From: Balaenoptera acutorostrata
Taxonomy: Eukaryota; Chordata; Mammalia; Artiodactyla; Balaenopteridae
Direction: 5' to 3'
Length of the DNA stretch: 64,000 nt
Assembly: GCF_949987535.1 (NCBI RefSeq)
Contig: NC_080080.1
Location: 60,982,668-61,046,667, forward strand
In this document: one piece after another, positions 10,400 to 21,525 of the stretch
How the letters are laid out: every line of letters begins with the position of its first letter
Position numbering within the stretch: position 1 is the stretch's first letter
The notes under the pieces: generated by a model
The model's input: only the letters and a program-made list of their open reading frames with translations
Databases searched by the model: none
Told to the model about the DNA's origin: nothing
Position numbers and translations under genes: made by a program

Positions 10400-12752
10400 T
10401 TTATGATTAGTAATGTTGAACATCTTTCCATGTGTCTAATGGCACTCTGTAGGCTTCCTTTGCAAAAACCCTTATTCAGGTCTTCTGCCCATTTTTCAAT
10501 TAGGTTGTTTGGGTTTTTTTGATATTGAGTTCTGTGAGTTTTTAACATATTTTGGATATTAACCCCTTATCAGACATATCAGTTGCAAATGACTTCTCAC
10601 ACTCTGTAGGTTGCCTTTTTGTTTTGTTGATGGATTCATTTGTTATGCTAAAGTTTTAGGTTTTATTACGTCCCATTTGTTATTTTTGCTTTTGTTTTCC
10701 TTGCCTGATGAGACAGATCCAATAAAAAAATATTGCCAAAGGTCATACTGTTTTTTTTTTTTTTCTAGGACTTTTATGATTTCTGATCTTACATTTAGAT
10801 CTTTAATCCATTTTGTATTTATTTTTGTATATGGTGTGACAATATGTTCTAAATTTATTCTTTTACATGTAGTTGTCCAGGATTCATAACATCACTTTTT
10901 GAAGATAACGTCTTTTCCTTATTGTATATTCATGCTTCCTTTGGATAGATTAATTGACCATATGGGTGCATGGGTTTATTTCTTGGATCTCTATTTTGTT
11001 TTATTGATTTATGTACATGTTTTTGTGCCAGTTTCATACTGTTTTCATTTCTGTAGCTTTGTAGTATAGCCTGAAGTCAGGGAGTGTGATAACTCCAAGT
11101 TTGTTCATTTTTCTCAAGATTGCTTTGGCTATTCCAGGTCTTTTGTGATTCCACACAAATTTTAGTGTCATTTTTTCTAGTTCTGTGAAAAATGCCATGG
11201 GTATTTTGATAGGAATTACATTAAATATGTAGATTGCTTTGCATTGTATGGACATTTTAACAATATTAATTCTTCCAATCAATGAACACTGGATATTTCT
11301 GTTTATTTGTATTGTCTTCAATTTCCTACATCAATGTCTTATAGTTTCAGAGTAGATGTCATTCACCTACTTGGTTAAATGTGTTCCTAGGTATTTTATT
11401 CCTTTTTTATGCAATAGTAAATCTCTTTGATTTCTTGATTTCTTTCTGGTAGTTCATTATTACTGTATAGAAATAGAACAGATTTCAGAGTATTTAATCT
11501 TCTATCCTGCAGTTTTACTCAATTCATGTACTAGTTCTCTAAGTTTTTTAGTGGAGTCTTTAGAGTTTTCTTTATCCAGAATTATCATCTGCAAATAGTG
11601 ACAGTGTTACTTCCTACTTCTTAAAACTGCTTCTTGGTTTTATTAATCTTTTCTATATTTTTCTCTAGTTTATATATTGCCAGTCTGATCTTTATTATAT
11701 CATTCCTTCTGCTGACCTTGGGCTTTCTTTGTTCTTCTTTTTCTAATTCCTTTAGATAGTAGATTTGGTTGTTTATTTAAAAATTTTTTGTTTCATAATG
11801 TATGCCTATATCACCATAAATTTCCCTCTTAGAACTAATTTTGCTTGTGTCCATAGATTTTGAAAATTTGTGTTTTTATTGTATTTTCATTGGTCTGAGA
11901 GTATTTTCTGATTTCCTTTGTTGACCTACTGGTTTTTTAGTTGCAAGTTATTTAGTCTCCAAATGTTTGTGTTTTTTCCATTTTTCTTCCTTTACTTGAT
12001 TTCTAGTCTCATACCTTTATGGTCAGAAAATATGCTTGATATAATTTCAATTTTCTTAAATTTATTAAGACTTATTTTGGGGCCTAGCATGTGATCTATC
12101 CTTGAGAATGTTCCATATGCACTTGAAATGAGTGTATGTGCTGCTTTTCTTGAATGGAATGTCCTGTACATAACTATTAAGTCTATCTGACCTAAAGTGT
12201 CATTTAACACTGCTCTTTTCTTATTGATTTTCTTTTCTGATGATCTATCCATTGTTGTAAGTAGGGTGTTAGTCCCCTACTCTTATTATGTTACTGTGAA
12301 TTTCTCCCTTTATGTCTATTAATATTTGCTTTATATATTTACATGTTCCTACATTAGGTACACAAATATTTATGAATGCTATATCCTCTTCTTTGGTTGA
12401 TCCATTTATCATGCATTATATCATGATATAATATATTTAATATATATAATATTATATCATGATACATTATATCATGATATAATATATTTTGTTATAGAAT
12501 TTTTGAAGTTTACTTTGTTTGATATGAGTATTGCTACCCCAGCTTTCTTTCTGTTTCCATTTGCATGGAATAACTTTTTCCATCCCTCACTTTCAGTCTA
12601 TGTCTGTCCTTTTCTCTGAAGTGAGTCTTTAGTAGGCAGCTTATATATGGGCTTGATTTTTTTAACCAATCATCCATCCTATGTCTTCTGATTGGCACAT
12701 TTAGTCCATTGACCTTTAACATAATTACTGATAGGTACATACTTATTGCCAT
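10400..12752 (-). pseudogene. L1 ORF2 remnant: endonuclease and C-terminal parts, RT core lost
   Basis: In a working L1, ORF2 nicks the target and reverse transcribes L1 RNA. The N-terminus is at 12,752 ('MAISMYLSVIMLKVNG', followed by 'LKTHFREKDRHR' at the usual catalytic glutamate segment). Endonuclease motifs 'YGTFSRIDHMLG' and '[16 protein letters not shown]' lie at about 12,150-11,992. The C-terminal region is at 11,321-11,034 ('[17 protein letters not shown]', '[17 protein letters not shown]'). Between them the RT catalytic core with its FADD box is absent. Landmarks that lie about 1.07 kb apart in the full L1 at 53-60 kb (SINEs excluded) are about 100 bp apart here (11,589 and 11,690). 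Confidence 0.8.
12405..12490. repeat. Duplicated 18-bp palindrome inside L1
   Basis: The perfect palindrome 'attatatcatgatataat' occurs at 12,415-12,432 and again at 12,466-12,483, with a partial copy at 12,451-12,464. L1 relatives carry only a short 'gatcattatgta' sequence at this point of ORF2, so the block of about 70-80 bp arose after insertion. It probably grew by slippage or duplication around a hairpin. Confidence 0.8.
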
Positions 12753-13379
12753 TTTGTTACTTGTTTTGATGTTGTTTTTGTAGTTATTTTCTGTTTTTTT
12801 TTTTCTTTTAGTCTCTTCCCTTGTTGTTTGATGACTTTAGTGTTATATTTGTGTTCCTTTCTCTTAGTTTTTAATATATCTATTATAGGTTTTTGATTTA
12901 TGGTTAGCATGAAGTTCATATTTGTTGACCTTTAAATATATCTGCTTGTTTAAAACTGATAATCATTTAATTTTAAACCCATTCTAAAAGCCCTTCAATT
13001 TTTATTCCCCTCCCCCAAGTTTTCCTTTTTTAATGTTATATTTTACATCTTCATGGCTATCCCTTCAGTGTTTATTGTAGTTTATAGTTAATTTTACAAT
13101 TTTTGTCTTTCAACCTTTGTATTACTTTATTCAAGTGGTTGATCCACTTGTCTTTACTATATATTTGCCTTTACCAATGGGATTTTTTCCTTCCTATATT
13201 TTTTATTTCTTGTTATAGCCTTTTCTTTTTCACTCAGAGATGATTCTTTAACATTTCTTATAAGGTTGATTTAGTGGTGATAAACTCCTTTAGTTTTTGC
13301 TTGTCTGGGAAACTCTATCTCTCCTTCAATTCTGAACGATAATTTTGCTGGATAGAGTATCCAAGTTGTAGTTTTCTTC

Positions 13380-13382
<3 letters not shown>

Positions 13383-13432
<50 letters not shown>

Positions 13433-13580
13433 ACATATATATATATATATACCATTTATAATAATATATTATATATAATATATACATTGTATCTCATATA
13501 TATCATATATCTATATATCTATATATCTATATATCTATATATATATATATCTATATATATATATATATAGATATATATAA
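13383..13580. repeat. AT microsatellite, compound (TA)n / (TATC)n-like
   Basis: About 200 bp of near-pure A+T. It begins with (TA)n from 13,383 to about 13,428, continues through imperfect TA and 'ataatatatta' segments, then 'tatctata' repeats to about 13,580. It sits inside the antisense L1 between ORF2 and ORF1. Length is likely variable and may be collapsed in assembly. Confidence 0.85.
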
Positions 13581-13599
13581 TCTTATGCCTGCAAAATTT

Positions 13600-14297
13600 T
13601 TGCTGAAAAATCAGCTGATAGTCTGAGAGTTCCCTTGTATGTGACTCTTTGTTTTTCATTGGTTGCCTTTAATATTGTCTTTTTTGTCTTGAAATTTTGC
13701 TGTTTTAATTTTAATATGTCTTTGTGTGGATCTCTTTGGGTTCATCTTATTTGGGACTTTCTGTGCTTCCTGTACCTGGATCTCTGTTTCCTTCTCCAGG
13801 TTAGAGAAGTTTTCAACCATAATTTTATAAAGTAATTTTCCTGCCTTTTTCTCTTTTTCTTTTCCTTCTGGGACCCCTATAATGTGAATGTTAGTATGTT
13901 TGATGTTGTCCCAGTGGTTCTTTAACTAATCCTCATTTAAAATTTTACTTTTTTTTTTCTTTTTGCTATTCTGATTAGGTGATTTTCCTCTATTCTATCT
14001 CCCAGGACATATGTGTTCTTCTATATCACCTAATTTGCTGTTAATTCCTTCTAGTATATTTTTCATTTTAGTTATTGTATTCTTCAGCTCTGACTGATTC
14101 TTTTTTTTTGTATTATCTCATTCTGTGTTAAAGTTCTCACTGTGTTCATCTATTCTTTTCCCCAGTTCAGTAAGCATTTTTATTACTATTGCTTTGAACT
14201 CTTTATCAGGTAAATTATTTGTCTCTGTTTCAGTAGGGTTTTTTTCTGGGGTTTTATCTTGTTCTTTCATTTGAAACATATTCTTCTGTCTTCTCAT
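13600..14297 (-). pseudogene. L1 ORF1 remnant
   Basis: ORF1 encodes the L1 RNA-binding chaperone. The minus-strand start at 14,297 reads M-R-R-Q-K-N-M, then a lysine/glutamate-rich N-terminal region ('KEQDKTPEKNPTETET') typical of L1 ORF1. The C-terminal domain portion, with antisense landmarks 'ttgatgttgtcccagtggttc' (13,900) and 'gctgatagtctgagagttccc' (13,612), follows in broken frames. The gene is interrupted by stops and, at its 3' end, by the AT microsatellite. Confidence 0.7.
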
Positions 14298-14329
14298 TTT
14301 GACTTTCTCTGTTTGTCTCTATAAAGTTG

Positions 14330-15130
14330 GGTGAAACAGTTACCCGTCGCAGTCTTGAAGCCATGTCCTTGTGTGGGGGTGTCCATATACAATCTGTGGG
14401 TACTCAGTGACATTGGTGTAAAAGTTGGATCTGAGAGGTAGTAGCTGCACTTCTGAGCTGACTATATTTTCCCAGGTGTACAGTCTCTGCCCTGGCTAAA
14501 GGCAAGGATAGGACTCCAGCTGGCTCCACTCATTTGCCATTGTTTGTGTGTGCATTGATGACAGAAGTCTCTGCCTTAGCAGGGAGAAGTGCCAGAGCAG
14601 AAGGTGCAGGAGCAGGAGCAGGAGCCTGGTGCAGGTTGGGGGTACCCTGTAATGGTCCTGGCAGGCTGGCCAGAGTACTAGGTTACCTCTGTACTGGGAC
14701 TGAGAGCAAGCAAATCTGTGCTTGTGTTCTTCAAGAGGGAAGTCTCTGTTTCTTACTGTTCTTCAGTGAGCACCACTGGTTTTCAAACCACCTAAGGGGG
14801 CTTATCTACCCAGTCTCAGACCACAGTGCTGGAGTGTCTAATACAGGGCTCAAGCCCTTTGCTCCTTAGTGAGTGTCCCCAACCCTGTGATATTCCCCTC
14901 CTCTCTGGGTCACTTGCTAGGGTTGTGGGTCCCAACTAGATTGTTTCTCCTGCCCTTCTACCAGACTCTGTGATGTTCTTTCTTTATAGTCTTAGTTGTA
15001 GAAGAGACATTCTGCTAGCCTTCTGGTCATTTTCAGCAAGTCATTCTATATAGAGTTGTAGTTTTGATGTGTTCATGGGTGGAGGTGACCTAAGGGTCTT
15101 CCTACTCCACAATCTTGGTCTCAGTCCAGA
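14330..15130 (-). promoter_or_regulatory. L1 5'UTR (decayed promoter region)
   Basis: A relatively GC-rich 0.8-kb block upstream of the ORF1 start, ending with 'cttcctactccacaatcttgg' near 15,115, the complement of the L1 5' terminus. The same terminal phrase type ('tactccaccatctgtatcctcc') closes the L1 at 60,352. In L1 this region drives transcription by pol II. Here it is diverged and drives no intact ORF. The 111-codon open frame on the plus strand at 14,534-14,869 is a by-product of the higher GC. Confidence 0.65.
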
Positions 15131-15137
15131 CTCAGGT

Positions 15138-15405
15138 TTTTAACATATCTTGGCTACTATGAATAATGCTGCAATGAACTTGGGAGTGAAGATATCTCTT
15201 CAAGATAGTGATTTTAATTCCTTTGCATATATACCCAGAGGGAGATAGATGGATTAAGGAAAAAAAAAAAAGTAACTATGGGAGGTGGCAGTTATGCTAA
15301 TTAGTTTGACTGTGGTAATTATTTCACAGTGTATACATATATCAAAACATCATTCTGTACACCTTCAAAGTATATCATTTCTATTTGTCAAAAATAAATA
15401 GTCAC
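15138..15405 (+). mobile_element. L1 3' end with inverted 5' portion (possible twin priming)
   Basis: 15,138-15,250 is antisense ORF2 C-terminal sequence ('atcttggctactatgaataatgctgc ... atatacccaga'). From about 15,256 the sequence is the sense L1MA-type 3'UTR end ('gtaactatgggaggtggcag', 'gtacaccttcaaagtatatc', 'aaaaataaat'). An inverted 5' piece followed by a sense 3' end is the layout produced by twin priming during L1 insertion. Alternatively these are two unrelated fragments. No clear TSD. Confidence 0.55.
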
Positions 15406-15429
15406 ATAAGACTTCTACACTGAAACAAA

Positions 15430-15925
15430 ACCTTGCTGAGAGAAATTAAAGAAAAACCAAATAACATTTTAGAACAGGAAAAACTTCACTATGGTTGAAA
15501 AATATCAGGGCAGTGGTTTCTTCTTGGTGGGTGCAATAACTAACTAGGAAGGGAAATGAAGGAACTTTCATGGTTGATAACAACCCTCTATGTTTTGATA
15601 GAGGTTTGGGTTTCATAAACGTATACATTTGTCAAAACTCAGCAAGTATACACTCAAGGTTTGTACACTTAATTTATGTAAATTTTACATAAAACTTTAA
15701 ATAAGTAATGATATCATAGTTAATGATATGCATCTGCAATGTTTTGGTGGAAGCATACTGGTGATAGATGGATAAAGAGATGGACAAATACGTATATGAT
15801 AAAGCAGTATAATAAAATATTAATGATAAAGTTTGTGTAGTGGATATATGAACAACTGTAAAATTCTTTCAATTTTTCTCTATATTTGAAAAAGTTAATT
15901 AAAAATATTGGAAAAAAACCTTTTA
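15430..15925 (+). mobile_element. L1M 3'UTR remnants (L1MC/L1ME-like)
   Basis: Two consecutive motifs known from ends of old L1M families: 'cagtggtttcttcttggtggg ... gggaaatgaaggaactttc ... gtatacatttgtcaaaactc' (15,510-15,700) and 'gtagtggatatatgaacaac ... attctttcaatttttctctatatttgaaaaag' (15,836-15,895). Sense orientation, ORF2 not included. Confidence 0.6.
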
Positions 15926-15959
15926 TTCAGAAAATAAACATTTGTTGATTTGTAGACAT

Positions 15960-16320
15960 AGTGATGTGTGACCCATATCTCTCTTCAGTGAAGGGCTTGC
16001 TTTCCCACTTGTCTGGAATTTAATGCTTGAAAGGCACAGCCTTCAGCTGTTAGTCCCTTAAGAATTACCTCAGCTGCATAGAGCTTCCTCACCCAAACTC
16101 ATACCCTCTCCAGGCAATCCAGTGACTGATGGAGGTGGAGGATATAAGGTTCTAGTCATTTTGGCCCAAACTGGGACAATTCTGACTGGCCATTTCCAAT
16201 CCAAGAGCTTCCAGTCCCTTCCACAGGTGCTGCTACAAAAGACATTCCCTAGTAAACTCACACATGCAAATATGTCTACATTCTCAGAGTCTGGTAAACA
16301 CAGCCTGTGAAGGAAATTGA
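15960..16320 (+). mobile_element. LTR-like fragment, family uncertain
   Basis: The right part, 'cctagtaaactcacacatgcaaatatgtctacattctcagagtctggt' (16,247-16,294), has the shape of an ERVL-type LTR end: AATAAA-like signal, then U5 with 'ctcagagtctg'. The left part is CT-rich and matches nothing I can name. Overlapping open frames on both strands here are not supported as genes. Confidence 0.35.
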
Positions 16321-16919
16321 TTAAGTTAATTCAAATATTATACTTTTTTTATTGAATAGAAAATGTTTAGCTAAAGCTAAGTCAACTATAGGAGACCACT
16401 TTATTTTACTCAGCTCTTTAAAATTCAGGGTTGATTATATTATACATGTACATAATTATCTCTCTAATTATTTAAAAACTCTCTCTTGTCAATTTACTTA
16501 ACAATTTTTATTACTTTTGTCAATCCTTTTTTAAGTTTTCAGACAAATTTACTATCTTGTGAGCACTTTACATTTAGGTTTTGTTTGGCAATAATTTTGT
16601 ATTTTTCTTCATTTTCTAAATTCCATCTATTTCCTTTTTTTTTGTCTGTTTACATCATGAGCTTTAAATTTCTGATAATGCGTTTTATCAGAAGGAGTTT
16701 TACTTTACAAAGTTCTCTTGATTAGTGGTTTTTCATTGATAATATATTTAACTCAGATTTTCTGCTAAAATCTATTCTTACAGAAGCTTTTATGAATTTT
16801 TCCTTCCTAGTTCAGTTCTTATTCAAATGTCTCAATCTTTCAGGACCAGCATTATCAATAAATATATTCTTAGTTTAAAACTTCCCTATTGCCATGGAGA
16901 GTGAGTGAGGAACATAGAT
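16321..16919. other. Unclassified AT-rich stretch
   Basis: No recognisable repeat, RNA or coding feature. Confidence 0.5.
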
Positions 16920-17177
16920 ACTGTGAAGAACCAGAAATTTAAAAATACTTGCAAATCAGCCAGTAAGACTGCCACAGTTTCATAGATGTGAGCAGAAAAC
17001 AGAGACAAAAAGCTTTACTACTCACAGCACATCAAGCATTTTATGCTCCATGGTCATGTCAGTACACCTGCTCCCAAAGTCCCATGGGGGTAACATGGAA
17101 TGGCCCAGGGGGATGCTTTGCATCCAATGGGTTTGTAACATATTTGTGGAGCCCAGACCTTAGGAAATCCAAAATTT
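16920..17177 (-). mobile_element. Possible truncated LTR
   Basis: On the minus strand 'gtgagtagtaaagctttttgtctctgttttctgctc' (around 17,025-16,985) resembles an R/U5 region with a degenerate AATAAA-type signal. A G/C-richer U3-like part lies to its right. There are no partner LTR or internal sequences. Confidence 0.35.
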
Positions 17178-17310
17178 GTTTTTTTTAATTTTTATTGTGG
17201 TATTGTTGATTTATATGTTGTGTTAGTCTCAGGTGTACAGCAAGGTGAATCTGTTATACATGTACATATATGCACTCTTTTTAAGATTCTTTTCCCATAT
17301 AGCCTTCAAG
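17178..17310 (-). mobile_element. Short L1 3' end
   Basis: Antisense L1 3'UTR terminus of about 130 bp: 'tttttaatttttattgtggt ... gttgtgttagtctcaggtgtacagcaaggtgaat ... attcttttcccatatag'. It matches the terminal part of the L1s at 20,640, 29,290 and 53,080. Strong 5' truncation is normal for L1. Confidence 0.8.
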
Positions 17311-18049
17311 CAAACCAACCAACCATTTTCCAGAGGGAGGTATTTTCTCTACCTTTCAAATTGTTTGCTATGTAACCTTCATGAAAAGATAAGCTAGAAA
17401 AGGAGCTGTTAGCGTTTCTTCCCCAAATATAAAAAGAAACATGAAAAACCCGTGGATAATTGCCTCCCACATAGTGAATTACAGTTTCATTAATTAAAGA
17501 TACTTTTTTTGTGGGAGATGCTTGTGTCTTCTGGTTTCAGATCATCCTGTTTCTGTAGGATCATTAATATCTGCTACTTCCTTCTTTGTTTTTCTTTTAC
17601 TTCCCAGTATCTAAGAAGTGTCTGTCTGTTCTAACTTCCTCCTCCCTAGAAATGACACCACACAAGACTGTTACTTCAGTCCCTAAGAGCTCTCAAGCTT
17701 TTCCTTTGTTTCTTCATCAAGCAATTTTCTGACCAAATCAGTCTCAGATTTGTTTTAAGCATTTCCTCAAATAGTGTATAATTCTTTTTTCATTTTTGCT
17801 AGGTGTCATTTTGCCTGTCTTCAGCTACTGGTACTATGCCACTGCCCCCTCCCTTTTTATTTGCCTGATACTCAGTTCTGTTATGTATTCTAGAACTGGT
17901 TAAAATGGTTTTGGAAAGTTTACCTCCTTACGTGTATGTCATTGACATTTTTAGGGTTCTTGTTCCTTTGGGATTTGAGTGATTTTATATGTTCTCCTTG
18001 TTGAATTAAATGGCTTTGGGGGGAATGTGTAAAAAGATTAATATTTAGA
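17311..18049. other. Unclassified
   Basis: No recognised element. Moderately pyrimidine-rich; no splice-site-bounded coding segment seen. Confidence 0.5.
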
Positions 18050-18775
18050 TGGCTTTAATTATCCAATGTGTGAACACTAAAATTTTTATTAAAACTAGAT
18101 TAATTTTACAGATTACCTAGGAGAGAATGAACACCTTTACAATATTAGAGTTTGCATCTAGAATAATGCTATGGATCTTCATTTATTCTTGTTTCCTTTT
18201 CTACTCTCCTATAATTTGTTTGTCTATTTTAATAAAACAGGTCTTATTAAGTTTGTACTATGGCATTTTATTATTATTTTTATTATAACTTGTATCCTTT
18301 AAATTGCTTTCAGACTGATTTTTGCAGATACTCTGTAATGCAATTTAATTCTGCATATTTATTTAATAAAAGACATGTTTTCTGAATTCTCATGAGGGTT
18401 TTAATATTTTTTAAAGTTGCTTCTCTTGTTTTCTCTCCCAAGAGACCATTCAACTAATGAAAATTCACTTTCCTCCCTTCCAATATTTATAACTCATATT
18501 TTATCTTCTGATTTCTTTGGATAAACTTGCAAAACACAATTGAATTATGGATACAAGAGTAGATATCATTGTTTTGGAACCCATTATAGTGGAATTACTC
18601 ACAGTTTTAGTATTGTACATAATGTTTGCTAATATTTTTATATAGATATCCCTTACTATATTAGGAAATTATCCTATTCCTATTCTAATAGTTGTCTTCA
18701 TAAGTGAAGACTGAATTCAATCAAATAAATGTTTAGCATCTATAGAGACAGTAACAATTATAGGTAATTACTGAC
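18050..18775 (-). pseudogene. L1M ORF2 (RT region) remnant
   Basis: Antisense ORF2 of an old L1M. 'gaacacctttacaatattagagt' (18,130) corresponds to the ORF2 C-terminal side. 'ggaaattatcctattcctattc ... agtgaagactgaattcaatcaaa' (18,665-18,727) corresponds to RT sequence. Highly diverged with many stops; no FADD box identifiable. Confidence 0.55.
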
Positions 18776-18949
18776 ACATTTTGGGGGAGAAGAGAAATGG
18801 GAATATTATCTGATTAAGCTGTTTTGATGGCACCAGCATTGTAAGAACTGCCTCGAACACAAATCCAGTTGTTTGATCTCCAAAAATCCTGTAAATGGAG
18901 CATAGAAGCCACTGCTCCCAACCTCACAGTAAAATAAATGCTGACAAAC

Positions 18950-20455
18950 CTGAAATTTAATATCTCTTCTTAGATACATCACAGAATTTAAGGTCACAGG
19001 GCAAACTGTTGCCCTCCACCCCCAAATTGGAGAGACAGACAGGTCTCAGACAGAGAATCACAACTTACCAGGGCAGAGCCCAGGAGTAGAACTTCCATGG
19101 GAACCAGTGCTGGAGTAGGAAAATCTATACCATAATTGATAAATTGCTGGGGCCTCGGTGTGGACAAATTTGAGAGATAAAAAATCCTATCAGGCCCAGT
19201 CATAAAGGGGCTCCCAAACTTTTGGGAATTGTTTGTCTCTAAGAACCCTACTAGGTTCTCACATTAAAGATTGGAGAAAAAACCCTGAAGCCTCTCACAG
19301 GAGGAGGGGTAAAGTAGGCATTTAAAAATATATCCAAAGAAATCTGTTCTTCTTAACAATGCCTACTTTCAAGAGAAACTGTTTTACCAGAGTCTAGCTG
19401 AGCTGGGTTTAACCAGACTCTACGTAAACTGAGGGAAGATAAATACACAACTCCAGTCCTCTCTGGTCTTTCCTTCAGACCTAAGGTGGATGGGGAAATA
19501 GCCTGAGAAGCACTTGAGAAGGTCACAGCCCAGGGCACAGGCTCACTAAAAGACTGAGACCTAATCATAAGATTAGAGAATGCTTCTCTTTCTTCCCCCA
19601 TACCTTACAACCACATTAATAGAGTGCCTATATAAAAGCAGGGGATTACAAGGAAAACAAAACAAAACAAAACAAAACCCTGCAAGCTTCAGACCTTATT
19701 TAAGAAGAAATCACTAGAGAAATCCAAAAACAACAAGGAAGACCAAAACAAGGGTACGGGAAGAAATTTTAGTTTCTGACAGTTACAGTTACATCAAGTA
19801 ATAGATACAGCCTAGCTCCTAGTCAGATAACCCTAAATCCTCACACTAAATGCCTATTTACCTCAGTTCCTTTTCCCTAGTACATTACAACCTGCTTTCA
19901 ACCAAATATTACAAGGCACACTAAAAGACAAAAATCACAATTTGAAGAGACAGAGTAAACAATCAGAACCAGACACAGATATGGCAGAGATGTTGGAATT
20001 ATCAAATGGGGCATTAAAAACTATGATTAATATACCATGGGCTTTAATGGAAAAAGTGAAAAACATGTAAGAACAGATGGGTAATATAAGCAGAGAGATG
20101 GAAACTCTGAGAAAGAATCAAAAGGAAATGTTAGAAATCAAAAACACTGTAACTAATCAGGAGACCAGACACAGAGGAGGAAATAACAAATGATCCTGAA
20201 GAGATGTCAGTAGAAACTTTCAAAACTCAAATACAAATAGAAAAAAAAAAAAAAAAAAAAAACAAAAGAAGAAGAAGAAAAAAACTGAATAGAATATCTA
20301 AGAAATGTGGGACAATTATAAAAGGTGTAACAAATGAGTAATGGTATACCAGAAGGAGAAAAAAAAGATTAAAAAAAACAAGAAATCTTTGAAGCACTGA
20401 TGACTGAAAATTTCTCAAAATTAATGACACACACCAAACCTACAGAGTTTGCCTT
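18950..20455 (+). mobile_element. L1 5'UTR plus ORF1, 3'-truncated
   Basis: The sense L1 5' part begins near 18,950. Its 5'UTR (to about 19,975) is collinear with the copy at 1.95-2.64 kb, and ORF1 follows. The element stops at 20,455 within ORF1, followed by unclassified sequence and an unrelated antisense L1 end. Retaining the 5' end while losing the 3' end is the reverse of ordinary L1 truncation, so later deletion is likely. An (A)n tract with GAA repeats at 20,240-20,283 interrupts ORF1. Confidence 0.75.
19980..20455 (+). pseudogene. L1 ORF1 remnant
   Basis: Plus-strand translation near the ORF1 start reads 'MAEMLELSNGALKTM', then 'QMGNISREMETLRKNQKE' and 'MLEIKNTVT', the coiled-coil type sequence of old L1 ORF1 proteins. 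After the A-rich interruption, 'NFSKLMTHTKP' appears around 20,411-20,443. Downstream RNA-recognition and C-terminal domains are missing. ORF1 proteins trimerise through this coiled coil and bind L1 RNA; this copy cannot. Confidence 0.75.
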
Positions 20456-20589
20456 TCTACCAGTTCTTCCCAACTCACCCCCACCTACATTTACATTTTA
20501 TTATAAAATCACATATAATCATAATATGAATTTATTCCCCCAAATTGGAACTGCTTTTTTTAAGTCATTTAAAATCACTGCTTTCTTTC

Positions 20590-20975
20590 ACATTTTATTT
20601 TATTTCTCTCAAGTTTTATTTTTTATTTTTTTATTTTTTATTTTTAAGTATCTTTTAAAATTAATTTATATTGGAGTATAGTTGCTTTACAATGTTGTGT
20701 TAGTTTCTACTGTCAGCAAAATGAGTTAGTTATACATATACATATATCTCCTCTTTTTGGATTTCCTTTCCATTTAGGTCACCACAGTGCATTAAGTAGA
20801 GTTCCCTGTGCCATACAATATGTCCTCATTAGTTACCTATTTTATACATAGTATCAATATTGTATATATGTCAATCCCAATCTACCAATTCCTCCCACTT
20901 CCACTTCCCCATTTGTATCCATGTATTTGTTCTCTATGCCTGTGTCTCTACTTCTGCTTTGCAAGTAAGAAATGC
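20590..20975 (-). mobile_element. L1 3' end, 5'-truncated
   Basis: Antisense L1 terminus. A T-rich block (20,610-20,660) is followed by 'ttggagtatagttgctttacaatgttgtgttagtttctactgtcagcaaaa' and on through 'gtatatatgtcaatcccaatct' to 'ctacttctgctttgcaagtaag'. It covers the 3'UTR only. 'ttttattttat' near 20,593 and 20,978 may be a TSD but is low complexity. Confidence 0.8.
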
Positions 20976-21084
20976 TTTTATTTTATCATTGAAAGGAGAA
21001 CATCAAATGCCTTTATTAGTAGCTTTCCTACACATGCCTTCTGAATCACATAGAGTGCTTTACCTATACCAGTTTTTTAATTTC

Positions 21085-21275
21085 AACTCTGTGAGATTTC
21101 CTAGCCAGGGGATATTTGGCAATGTTGGAAGCATTTTTTGTCACCATTGGGGAGGGGTGCCACTAACATCTAGTGAGTAGAGGTCAGAGATGCTGATAAA
21201 CATCCTACAATGCACAGGACATCCCTCACAATACACACAAAAAATTATCCAGTTCCAAATATCAATAAAGTAAAA
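21085..21275 (+). mobile_element. MER20 (hAT-Charlie) DNA transposon fossil
   Basis: Order and content follow the MER20 consensus as I remember it: 'agccaggggatatttggcaatgttggaagcatttttt', 'ggtgccactaacatctagtgagtagaggtcagagatgctgataaacatcctacaatgcacaggacatccc', 'aattatcc'. It is non-autonomous with no coding capacity. The extreme terminal repeats are degraded. Confidence 0.85.
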
Positions 21276-21525
21276 ATTTTTAAAATCTTTTCTATACATA
21301 TAAATTTCCAGATATCCTGATATGTTTATGTCATTGTTCCATTTGAAATTCCTTTTTTCCTTTATCTTGGTCTAATCAAAGAACAAACTATAAGCTGCCT
21401 TCCTCAATAAAATCTGACAAAACAAATATACTTCTCAATCACTCTCTCAGTCTATTAAACATTTGATGGTCATTGTATGCATTGTGCATTTTCTATTCCT
21501 AAATACTGTCCTTTTGGATCTGTTG
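21276..21525. other. Unclassified
   Basis: No recognised feature in this 250-bp gap. Confidence 0.4.

Larger units (their letters stand above)
10140..15130 (-). mobile_element. Long antisense L1 with internal deletions
   Basis: Read from right to left the element shows a GC-richer 5'UTR (15,130-14,330), ORF1 (14,297-about 13,600), ORF2 (about 12,752-10,400) and an L1MA-like 3'UTR (10,390-10,140: 'gtaagaacatttgctatctactcttttagcaac'). Two deletions are evident by comparison with the L1 at 53.1-60.4 kb. About 1 kb of RT is missing near 11,600-11,690, and several hundred bp of ORF2 3' end are missing at about 10,390. AT-rich expansions occur at 12,405-12,490 and 13,383-13,580. No clear TSD was found. 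Not mobile. Confidence 0.8.

Noticed and set aside
14534..14869. 111-codon plus-strand open frame rich in Ala/Gly
   Set aside because: Inside the antisense L1 5'UTR (14,330-15,130); no homology recalled, no splice or promoter context.
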